Below are positions 55,978-64,000 of a stretch of DNA of 64,000 bases, one piece after another. This stretch comes from Cinnamomum chago. Lineage: Eukaryota > Streptophyta > Magnoliopsida > Laurales > Lauraceae. The DNA lies in the NCBI GenBank assembly GCA_038049695.1, contig CP142453.1, positions 109,405,501 through 109,469,500 on the forward strand, read 5' to 3'. The first letter of the stretch is position 1; the number at the start of each line of letters is the position of its first letter. Below the pieces are notes generated by a model, which was not told the origin of the DNA, did not search any database, and saw only the letters and a list, made by a program, of their open reading frames with translations. A program made the translations under genes and the position numbers.

Positions 55978-57548
55978 GTACCTCTTTCCTTTCCAGCAGG
56001 GATTCATCCTACGGCTCTTGAACCTTCCTATGGTGCCTCAGATTGGTGTGTCACCATTAAATCACTCTCCCTTCTGCAACCTACTGACAAGGATTTGTTT
56101 GAGTTTATGAAGTTGGCCTCAGTTTCACTATCGTCCTGTCTCTCCTTGTGTTTGCTGGACCCTGCTTGAGTTTCTCTGCCTTGCTGTGCTGGGCTTGGAT
56201 GGTCAATGAACCCAGTTCCCATGCTTGAAACCTCCCCCACTGTCTTGACCTGTTGGTCGCCCTCCCTAAAGGCTGGGTGGGGCAGAGAAGTGTTCGGCTG
56301 GAAGGTGTTGTCCTGCTTTGATGTGCCATGATGCTCCTTCCTTCCCGCCTCTCAAAGCATCGCCTTGCATGACAATTTAAAGTAAAGAGGTGCTGTTCGG
56401 GCTGAAAGAGTGTTTGCAGCACATGTATGGAAACCATCTCAAGCCCATGATCCATCTGCCTTCCAGACTGCTGGGCTAAGGGAAGGAGACATTTCTTCCT
56501 ATCTGAACCTGAACCTGAACCCGAACCCTGCCATAGGAGCCATGGAATTGGAGCCAGGTTGGGATAGGATGCTGGCCTAAAACCTCCATCAGTCTTTCTC
56601 CAGCAATGAACGGAGATGGTATTTGCTTTGAAGCACCTAGGAGGATCTCCTCGGTTCCTTTTTGGACAGTGCACGCATACAGTTGTTATGACCTCAATTG
56701 TGATTGGCATTTTGCCCCAGCAGTCCCTTAGCCAAGAGCCCAACATAGTCCCAACATAGTTGGGACAAGGCTTTGATAATGATGATGGTGATGAGTCCCT
56801 GAGCCAAGACTAAGTCTCTGATTCGATTGTCACTGGATTTCAAGAAGCCCATATAACTACAATTGAGGTGTTTTTTTTCCCTTCCTCAGCCATCCTAGGG
56901 GCCACACAGACTACTCTGCCAGACTCTTCACTTAGAAGCCAGCCTTCTGCTTCTCCTGTGGCCTGATCAAGCATCCTTGAAGGCTCAGCTGAGAGGCAAA
57001 AACCTTAGCCCCTTGTTGCTGCTGATCTGTTCCATGATGGCTTCCAGATGGAGAATCTTTTGGCTTTTCAAACAGAATTGAGCTAACCTAACTGTACCCA
57101 GATCGATGGTTGTTTCTGCCTTCTTTCTCATTCTGAAATGAATGAAAGTAAAACCTCTCTTTTTTCCAGTTTCTTTCTCTCCGGGTATAACACTGTTCAT
57201 TCTCCTACTGGCATGGCAGAATATTGCCTCCAGCTCTGCTCTTGTGATTTTGTCTGGGAGGTTTTTAGACAAAGATGGAGATAGTTCTCCCCCCAACTCT
57301 CAGAGCTTCCTTGGATGGAAAAATCTCTCCATCTTTTCGTTGAAGATTAAATTAATTTTTGTATTTTTTTGGGAAATATAAGCAGATTTAAAATTTGGGG
57401 ACTTTATAATTGTTACTATTGGTTAGTGCCAAATGCACATTGGGTATGTAAATTGATCCTTTTGAATTTATTATTGCAGATCTTGGTTGAGACAGGTCTT
57501 ATTGGGAGACAAGCTAGTGGTTCAGTTACTGTAACAGATGGGGAAACT
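52288..57548 (+). CDS. PNP1: Chloroplast polyribonucleotide nucleotidyltransferase (PNPase), 5' part only
   Basis: Exon 1 (52288-52572, 95 codons, before GTGAGT) and exon 2 (57480-57548, 23 codons, TTTATTATTGCAG acceptor, GTAAGC donor) join in phase 0 across GDRH|ILVETG. Residues 1 to about 65 are Ser/Pro/Arg-rich, as in a chloroplast transit peptide. The mature N-terminus FSPQPYSVKIPVGDRH, then ILVETGLIGRQASGSVTVTD, matches the start of the first RNase PH domain of plant plastid PNPase (Arabidopsis PNP1/RIF10). The enzyme degrades RNA 3' to 5' by phosphorolysis and can add tails, acting in plastid mRNA, rRNA and tRNA 3'-end maturation. Only about 118 residues of a protein near 900 aa are here. 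No further exon is found to position 64000, so intron 2 is at least 6.4 kb. The ATG at 52288 is chosen because upstream in-frame starts are non-ATG. Confidence 0.9.
54804..55180 (+). mobile_element. 377-bp solo LTR with perfect 5-bp TSD
   Basis: Starts TGATGCAACAGC and ends AGGATTGCATCA, so the termini TGATGCAA/TTGCATCA are perfect 8-bp inverted repeats. It is flanked by GTGGG at 54799-54803 and 55181-55185. A TATA-like box lies in TTATTATAAATATAGC near 55013. No internal domain or second LTR is present. Its 3' half resembles, in layout and ending, the LTR fragment at 60762-61061. Confidence 0.9.
55945..55976. repeat. (CA)n microsatellite
   Basis: About 14 uninterrupted CA units follow CCACACCA in PNP1 intron 1. 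It is a likely length-polymorphic marker with no assigned role. Confidence 0.9.
56985..57296 (-). pseudogene. LINE-like ORF1 remnant with RNA-recognition motif
   Basis: The minus-strand frame reads LSKNLPDKITRAELEAIF, then SVIPGEKETGKKRGFTFIHF. These are the RNP2 and RNP1 regions of an RRM. Plant L1 LINE ORF1 proteins often start with such a domain (NLP...T..EL...F; IP...K.TGK.RGF.F..F). The frame decays after about residue 65. Minus-strand sequence continuing to about 56100 has Pro/Arg-rich broken frames, probably more of the same element. It lies in antisense orientation within PNP1 intron 1. A host RRM pseudogene is the alternative. Confidence 0.6.
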
Positions 57549-58646
57549 GTAAGCTATGAACTCTCTGTCAAGGCGTGCTGTGTTTAGCTTTGTCAAAGAT
57601 GGATAATGCGACTTGTGTCATTTATTATTATTATTTTTTCTGATAGGAATTTGGTTAATTTGCGGTTCCTAAAAGATTTGTTTATTTGCTTTTTCCCTCG
57701 TTAAACTGTCTTAGAAGGTTTATTCTAGATGCATATGTGTTAATTATATATATATGTGAAATTATCCCATGTGCACAGTGCGCACCCATATTGGGGCCCA
57801 CCTAATGGTCCATCCGAGTGGGAACCTAACCACCCCCCACCTCCAGCCCCTAAAAAAAAAAAAAACCCACAAAATAGTGAGGCGTGCATGGACCGCACTG
57901 GAGTGTTTGTATCTATATATATGAGTGATGGTCCTCACACCTAGTGGATCCCACATCATGACCCATCCAAATGGACCACACATACACAATTCCCCTATAG
58001 TCACCGTATACCATAGCTGTTGGATTGAGGGTGAATTTTGTTGCTTGATATAAAGCCGTTGAAGTTGTGGACAGCAGATGAAGGGTTTAGAGGCATTAGA
58101 TTGGCTTAACATTTTTTTTGGATTGGTTAACAGTGCTTGCAGTTCCCTTTGGTATTGTTCATAGCTCAAATCCACTTTTAGAATTGTTGAACATGCTACA
58201 AGCTTTCACCAGAAGATCTAAATGCTTCCAAAGCTTCTTTATTCAGTTCCTGTAAACTATGAATACTGCAATTGTTTCTCCTAGACATTTACAAGTTACA
58301 AATAATTTATGCAGAAGAACTCTACACTAAAATGTGATTAAAAAAGAAAAAGAAAAGAAAACATGAAAAAAGACTCTACACAAAAACCAAATTGATTGAG
58401 TACACTCCCTGGCTGTGAGTTGGTGTGAAAGCTATATGATTTAACAAATTTTTTTCTTTCTGCATTAGCTCTATCCAAAGTAGAAATTTCCAATACTCTG
58501 TGGGGTTAGGTTTTTATTTTTATTTTTTCAAGCAAATTGGTTTTTTTTTTTTTTTTTTTTTTTTTGGGGGGGGGGGGGGGGAGGTGGGGTGGGGGTGAGG
58601 ATTTGGTTTGTGATGTGTGCGATGCAGGCCATATGTATGATTGGCC
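57549..58646 (+). other. Start of PNP1 intron 2; MITE-like fragment and T/G tracts
   Basis: Non-coding. At about 57757 the words ATTATCCCATGTGCACAGTG recall the ends of the MITE at 25521-25984, with GGGGCCCACC and GGATCCCACATC words downstream. A T25-G16 tract occupies 58541-58581. No exon of PNP1 is recognised. Confidence 0.5.
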
Positions 58647-59650
58647 TGGGGTGCACAAAAAATCCAATCCGATCCGCGGATTTTTATCCGATCCGAAGGT
58701 AAATGGCAGGGCCGGCCCTGCCATTTTTTGAGGGGGCCCAAAATCCCTTCTACTTCTTTTTTTTTTTTTTTTTTTTTCAATCATTTGGTGAGGGCAGGGC
58801 TCATCCAATGAATTTCATCGTCCTGGGCATCAATAGACTCATCATCAAATCATCTGAGAGTGCTTATTGCATCACTTATTTGAGCATCCATCAGAGGGGC
58901 CCACCAATGATATTTTATATTTGATGGCTGAAATTCTGGGAGAATCTGGTCTAGTGTTGGGATGATTTAGGGCTTTTTTTTTTTTACAAATAGATCATCA
59001 AGCCTTCAGCCCTACACCCGTTCTTCTCATTTGTTAGTGGGGCCCACCAATGATTTTTAATTCCCCATATATGATGCTTAAATTCTGGTCTGAGTTTTCT
59101 TTCTTCTCTTTTTTTTCAAATAGTTATACTAGGGCATCATCAACCCATTGCCAATCTTTCACATCAGTGGGACTCACCAATGATATTATCATATATGATG
59201 GCTGAAGAAGCCTAACTTTTACTCTTGCCCTGGGCCCTAAAAAATTCAGGACCGGCCCTGGTAAATGGATTGGTGACGGATTGAGAATTTTGTAATCCGT
59301 TAGCAACGGATCGGTGGTGGATTCCACCCTCAATCCGCAGATTCATTTTGATCCGATCCGTTGACATTAAATATAAATAAAAAAATATAAGGGGTCTAAA
59401 TATAAATTAAGATGTCTAAATAAAAAATAAGAAAAAAATTTATGGGTCAAAATGTAAAATTTTTACAACATGTTTGATATTTTTCTTTTAACATTAGATT
59501 GAACGGATTAATCCAACCCGATCCAGTCCTCCACGGATCGGATCGGATCGGATTTTAACAGCCACGGATTGGTGACAGATTCCAAATCTGTCAATCCGTA
59601 GGTAACGGATTGGTGACGGATTTGGCTCAATCCGATCCGTGTACACCTTT
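58647..59650. mobile_element. Outer hAT-like element (host of a nested hAT)
   Basis: The left end TGGGGTGCACAAAAAATCC and the reverse complement of the right end AAAGGTGTACACGGATCGG are GGTGYACA-type hAT termini. Subterminal GATCCGATCCG and AACGGATTGGTGACGGA words occur in both arms. The flanks GATTGGCC (58639-58646) and ATTTGGCC (59651-59658) match at six of eight bases, a decayed TSD. Removing the nested insert leaves about 440 bp of non-coding MITE. Confidence 0.65.
58707..59260. mobile_element. Nested hAT element with perfect 8-bp TSD
   Basis: A 554-bp element. The left end CAGGGCCGGCCCTGCC and the right end (reverse complement CAGGGCCGGTCCTGAA) are followed in both arms by an ATTTTTT tract and GGGCCC. 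It is flanked by the perfect repeat GTAAATGG (58699-58706 and 59261-59268). No gene is present. Internally the word GTGGGGCCCACCAATGAT and near copies occur three times. It inserted into the older hAT-like element around it. Confidence 0.93.
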
Positions 59651-59752
59651 ATTTGGCCAGCCCATTGGGCCCAAGCCCACTGAAGCCCATTAAAGAAATC
59701 AAAAGTTCAAGATCGTGCAAGCTTAGAGGTTTTTCCCCTTTTTTCCAATTAA

Positions 59753-60758
59753 GGGGGGCTGTTTGGCAAGTCTGTAACCCTACCTCTATTTCTCTTAATG
59801 AGGTTTGAAATAGATATTTAGACATTAAGGGGCTGTTTGGATGGTGCAAGTAGGTATCTTTTTGAAGCAGACAAAAAGACATTTTTTGTTTGTATGAGGA
59901 AGACCCAAAACCTATCCTTTTTCAGACAGATGTATTCATCTAAAGCGGGGAGATGTGATGCTACAGTGCTTATTGAAGTCAGCCCGTGTTTTTGTATTTT
60001 TTTGAAATTAAGAGCCCCTAGGTGAAAATCCAAACCATTGTATGTCTTAATAACCTCAATAATGGCTATAACATCAAGTTTGAACAGTTGATGTTGCACA
60101 AATCACGAGATACTCTCCAAGAGATGTAAATCATTGGATCTACATTTCTAACCTTTTGTGGGACCCTCTATCAAGATCAGAACCATTGATCCCCTTCATA
60201 AGCCGAAGAACGGTGATAGGATTAAATTTCAGCCTCCGATCCCTTGAGAATCTCGAGAAAATCATGTAAAACCGTTGGACCATTGATATCAATGCTTTAA
60301 AACTAACTGGGTTTCACGTGATTAACCCAGTCTTGTTTTTCGCTTTTCTTTTTAGTTGTTAGGTTCTTAGCTTCAATCAAAACTGTTGGTTCTCTCTATT
60401 ATGTTAAGCAAGACTATGGTATGAAAACTGAACCGTTGATTCTTTGTCAATCTCAAGATATTTGTGAAAGATTTTGGACCATATGATCTGAATTTCTTCA
60501 TTTTGTGGCCCTGAATCTCAAGATCTGAACCGTTAATCCTCTTCCTAAGCCCAAGAGCATTTACGAGGCCAAATCCGAGTCCCTAATTCCTTCTGTATCT
60601 TGAGGAATTCATGAAAAACATTGAACCGTAGGATCCTAAAATGTCTATTTAAACTGTGAAACGGTCTTACCAAACTATCTAAATGTAAAACGTCTATTTT
60701 ACACAAATCTATTATCCACATGTCTGTTTCATTCCAATAAGATTCGCCAAACAGGGCC
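59753..60758. mobile_element. PIF/Harbinger-like non-autonomous element with TAA TSD
   Basis: The left end GGGGGGCTGTTTGGCAAGTC and the reverse complement of the right end GGCCCTGTTTGGCGAATC share CTGTTTGGC(A/G)A. This recalls the GGGNCTGTTTGG termini of Tourist/Harbinger elements. TAA occurs directly outside both ends (59750-59752 and 60759-60761), matching the 3-bp TWA TSD. The 1.0-kb interior repeats phrases such as AAGATC(A/T)GAACC and CTTGAG(A/G)ATCT. No transposase is present. Confidence 0.65.
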
Positions 60759-60761
60759 TAA

Positions 60762-61074
60762 GTAAATAATGAGTAGCTACAATTTAGGGGTATAGATTTG
60801 ATTTTATTGGAAAGTTTATATTAGGATTTAGAATTTGATTTCAATTGGAATTGTTTCCAAGAATAGAATTAGGAAAGCAGTGCCTATATAAAAGATTGTA
60901 ATTTCTTTCATGATAATAACATTTCTATCCTTGAGAATATCTCTTGGTGGTTTGTCTGTGGTGTGAGACCAAGACGGTTTTGATCCCTATGGCTTCCTAT
61001 CCCTAAGACTTTAGTTTGGAGATTAGTACGTTGGCTATTCTTCCGTACCCGTGCTGCATCAATTGGTATTGGAG
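60762..61074 (+). mobile_element. 5'-truncated LTR end with primer-binding site
   Basis: The segment ends CCGTGCTGCATCA (61061) and is followed by TTGGTATTGGAG (61063-61074). That is close to the TGGTATCAGAGC primer-binding site complementary to initiator Met-tRNA. A TATA-like CCTATATAAAAG lies near 60883. The expected TG start of the LTR is missing, and the sequence begins next to the Harbinger-like element. With the downstream gag fragment it forms an LTR, PBS, gag order on the plus strand. Confidence 0.65.
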
Positions 61075-63700
61075 AGAAGATCCATTCTTAGATCACCGTT
61101 TAGATCGCCGATAGAGGTAACCCGCGAATCCAATCCTGATTCAAATTGTTTTCATAGATTTCATCCGTCATCATCATCAGCATAATTAGGCCACCCATCC
61201 ACCACCATTCACTATCCCACCTCACAATAACCTATCACTAGATCCCCAGTCAAACCGACCCCCCACAGAACCCAAATCCACCTAAACCAATAGATTCCAA
61301 ACACTATTTTCCCAAAACCGATCACCACTGCCTCAGACAAACCTAACCCACTAAATCCCAATCATTGATGAAAATATCGGCCGCGGCGGCACTGGCTGCC
61401 ATTCTAAATGTGATTTATCGGGTGTCGCACCCGTATCGGCCGCAACGTAGTGGCGCCACACACTAGCCGAACCTTGCCTCCTCCCCCCTTCTCTCCTCGT
61501 TTGCTTGACTGATAGAACAAACAACCACAAAATCGGAGAAAAAGAGGAAGAAAGGAAAACAGAATAAAAGAGTGAGATGAGTTGATACTTGATACATGGA
61601 GGCACCAGTAGCATCACGTCAGCGACAACAACAACAGGCGGCATCGGTGCAGAACCCTCCTCCACCGCTCCAACTTCTTCTCTACTGCTCCAGCATCGCT
61701 TAGAACCCAGTATAGATTGCACAAAACCTAGTACATGACATGTGCTCTTCTCCTCCTCCTCCTCCTCCTTTCCCTCTTTCTCATCTTGATTTTGTGTTTC
61801 GAATGAAACCTAGGGCAGCAACAAATGGCCTTTATTGGGCTGCTTGCATCGTCCCTTACTCCCCTTTTGTTTTATTAAACAGGTAAGTTATGGGCCCATG
61901 AGATGAAAGGCACAAATGAAAATTAATGGGCCATCAAAAAACATTAAAAACCATTAAAAAATCATTAAAAAAAAATAATTCAAAATTAAATGGGCCATCC
62001 AAAACAATAAAAGCTGAAGAACCTAATGGCTAATGTAACCATTGGTGGGCTCCACAATGAGGCCCCAATGTTAAAATAAAAAAAGTCATATCATAGCCAA
62101 ATATTACTTAATTGAAATTGACTCCTTAGTCAAATTTCACTCTAATTAGGAATAGTGCCATAGCCAACTTTCAAACCTGCTGAAAATAAAGTGCAGCCAA
62201 ATTTCACACAAACTAAACATGGGCTGCTCTAATAGGACATAGGGCCCAAACCAAAGTTAACTCTAATTAATAGGAAATAGGGTCCTAACCAAATGACACT
62301 CGAATAGAAAATGGTCCCTTTGTAGCCAAAGTTCACTCTTATTGTTTGCTATTGAATTCCTAAGACCTAACTCTTAACTTAAGTCTTTTAAGTCTTATGC
62401 CTTTACTTCATGACTCAGTTTTTTTTTATGAGTCTTTCATTAGTTTTTAAGAGCATAACTAAGTAACATGAATACATGTGAAAAAAATGATCATTACTAT
62501 TTTTTTTTTTTTTTTTCTATTCATACAGCGATACAGGACCTCGTACAATGAGGGGACTACTATGCCCCCTTATCTTAGTTACTTTTGAAAAAAAAAAACA
62601 TTTTCTATCATTTTCCAATATTATGGATTTTCTGAAATTTTTTCAGTCCTTTTTTTTTTTTTTGATGATTTTTTCAAAACGCACTGCCACGCAGCGTTTT
62701 GGCCACGGGCCGCTACGCCCGCCGCCACCGCTATTTTCATCCTTGATCCCAATCCAATCCCAACTTCTACAAACCACCAAAACCAAATGTCCCCTAATCT
62801 TAAAAAAAAAAAAAAAACATCCCAGGCCCTTAAACCCTAATCCCCAATTTCCCTGCTGTTTTTTGAAACCCTACAACTCGTCTAACCATACAAAACTATC
62901 TACGACTCCCAATCAAACCCAAATCTCAAAAATATCCAAAGACCGAAACCCAATCCCCAATATCCCAAAACTCAATTCAGAATCCCAAATTTCCCGAAAC
63001 CATGAACCACCATTCTCCCAGTTTACCAAAACCCTAATCCATCCCCCATCCTCAAACACCATTCCCCCCTTTTGAACTCAACCCCACACATACCACTACC
63101 AGCCAATTTACAGCCTCCCAGAATCCCAACCTTGGAAAAAAAAAAGGAATAGTAGAAGACGAGGAGAGAAAAAAGAGAAGGTGCGTACCTAGTTTGAAAC
63201 CCAATCACTGGAACTTCTTCGTACCAATCACTGTTGTTCGACATAATCTCCAGCATTGTCGTCATCCCCAATGCCATCGCTTGCACCCACCACCATCAAC
63301 ACCGAGGCCCCAGCTCTCAATTTTGCCTCCACTTTCAGTTTTGGAAAGCACATAAACAAAAACGAAAAAAGGCTTGAAAAAGCTCCTTTGTATTTCGGTG
63401 TTGCATCAAAGCCGATGGAGAGTCGAGAGGGCCTCACGTGTCGTCTCCTTTGACACGTGCCAACCGGGCCCAATTCCTTTGAGTCCTTCGTATTTGGGTC
63501 AGATCCGACTCAATGCTTAAGGAATTTAAAAAAAAGAAAAGAAAAGAAAAGAAGAGCGTGAGCCACAGGCCATAACTTGTAGCTCAGATTGGATCTGGCA
63601 GACTTGCATTCTGTTCCCCGCCTTATTTGCAAGCTACGTCTGGTATGCTCGACCCGGCCCATCCAGGAATTATAAGTGTGCAGTTGCTCCATTCAACATT
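61075..63700. other. PNP1 intron 2 / retrotransposon leader; no gene recognised
   Basis: The segment lies between the primer-binding site and the gag remnant. C-rich, A/C-skewed DNA (61200-61360 and 62720-63080, with frequent AAACCC and CCCAATC words) flanks an AT-rich middle. A (CTC)n tract lies near 61749-61768, and T-runs near 62502 and 62651. Several open frames exist but have biased composition and no motif. It may be an untranslated leader expanded by other insertions. Confidence 0.4.
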
Positions 63701-63756
63701 ATCAAGTAGCAAACAGTCCATCATTCGCCATTGATAGTCAAGGTACAGTCTAAAGC

Positions 63757-64000
63757 ATGTTTCATCGAAAACCTTTAGAAGTTTCATTTTTTTATGGGCA
63801 TAGAGATCCAAACATCTTGAATTGGGTTAAAGTACTCGAAGAGTATTTCATGTTAAGATTATGCCAAAAGAGAACTTCATGGAGATGCACAACAATGGTG
63901 GAAAGGAGTAGAATGTCAATTGTATCAACATCCACCGACATGGAATGAGATGAAATTGCTACTGGAGGATAAATATGTATGTGGTTGAGATCCATTCTCC
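63757..64000 (+). pseudogene. Ty3/Gypsy-type gag fragment, frameshifted, running off the window
   Basis: The plus frame reads FYGHRDPNILNWVKVLEEYF, the start of the retrotransposon gag domain. A second frame continues it as AKRELHGDAQQWWKG, then PPTWNEMKLLLEDKY, so a small frameshift lies near 63865. The Asp-Pro, WVKVLEEYF and QQWW...TW spacing is typical of plant Gypsy gag. The downstream pol region would be outside the window. No functional protein is expected. Confidence 0.7.

Larger units (their letters stand above)
52573..57479 (+). other. Intron 1 of PNP1, with transposon insertions
   Basis: A 4.9-kb intron. It contains a solo LTR (54804-55180), a CA microsatellite (about 55945-55976) and minus-strand LINE-like remains (about 56100-57300). 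The 53500-54430 part is G/T-rich with recurring GGTTTGG and TTGGGG words and no coding frame. It may be an old unrecognised element. Nothing else is supported. Confidence 0.6.

Noticed and set aside
56105-56746. 213-aa minus-strand frame in PNP1 intron 1
   Set aside because: No coherent domain; more likely part of a decayed LINE read in mixed frames than a gene.
61351-61722. 123-aa minus-strand frame
   Set aside because: Biased composition and no splice or homology support.
62548-63075. 175-aa Pro/Asn/Lys-rich plus frame
   Set aside because: Reflects AACCC- and CCAAT-rich low-complexity DNA, with poly-Lys from A-runs.
1-64000. CRISPR arrays, operons, tRNA or rRNA genes
   Set aside because: The tandem arrays have no unique spacers, the genes are spliced plant genes, and no tRNA or rRNA signature was recognised by eye.

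Overview
This window is nuclear DNA from a flowering plant. The evidence is GT-AG split genes for organelle proteins, introns of 2 to more than 6 kb packed with transposons, and several plant transposon superfamilies with target-site duplications (TSDs) that can be read directly. The long TE-filled introns and AT-rich intergenic DNA would suit a magnoliid or other early-diverging angiosperm, but that placement is only a guess.

Host genes. Four conserved genes are present. (1) A P-class PPR protein closely resembling chloroplast PPR5/EMB2453 (minus, two exons, 4430-732). (2) A PLS-DYW PPR protein, a putative organelle RNA editing factor (plus, two exons, 5853-10767), divergent from the first. 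(3) The tiny mitochondrial ATP synthase subunit e gene (plus, three exons, 31882-35612, 52 aa). (4) The first two exons of chloroplast polynucleotide phosphorylase PNP1 (plus, from 52288); the rest of this gene lies beyond the right edge.

Mobile DNA. Most of the remainder is transposons. Two near full-length Mutator-like elements (MULEs) dominate. MULE-1 (12299-23343, 11.0 kb) carries a ten-exon ULP1-type cysteine protease gene on the plus strand and a MURA transposase on the minus strand, converging on the centre. MULE-2 (40915-51463, 10.5 kb, perfect 9-bp TSD, long TIRs) carries a decayed MURA on the plus strand and a small GRF-zinc-finger/transmembrane gene on the minus strand, again convergent. 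Both therefore copy the two-gene convergent plan of maize MuDR, but with different second genes. MULE-1 also holds four arrays of a 21-bp repeat with core TTTATCTGAGTT, placed in introns and between the genes. A 1.4-kb non-autonomous relative (about 39069-40439) carries a fifth array.

Other insertions supported by TSDs: hAT MITEs at 5367-5742, 25707-25897 and 58707-59260 (the last nested inside an older hAT-like element); a 3.3-kb solo LTR (41153-44430) inside MULE-2; a 377-bp solo LTR (54804-55180) in PNP1 intron 1; a truncated LINE tail (34372-34563); a poly(A) retroposon (37341-37454); and a Harbinger-like element (59753-60758). The right edge holds remains of an LTR retrotransposon (LTR end, primer-binding site, gag).

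Limits. Exon boundaries come from reading splice signals and frame continuity by eye. Family names come from recognised motifs, not searches. Nothing was computed, so identities are by-eye estimates.
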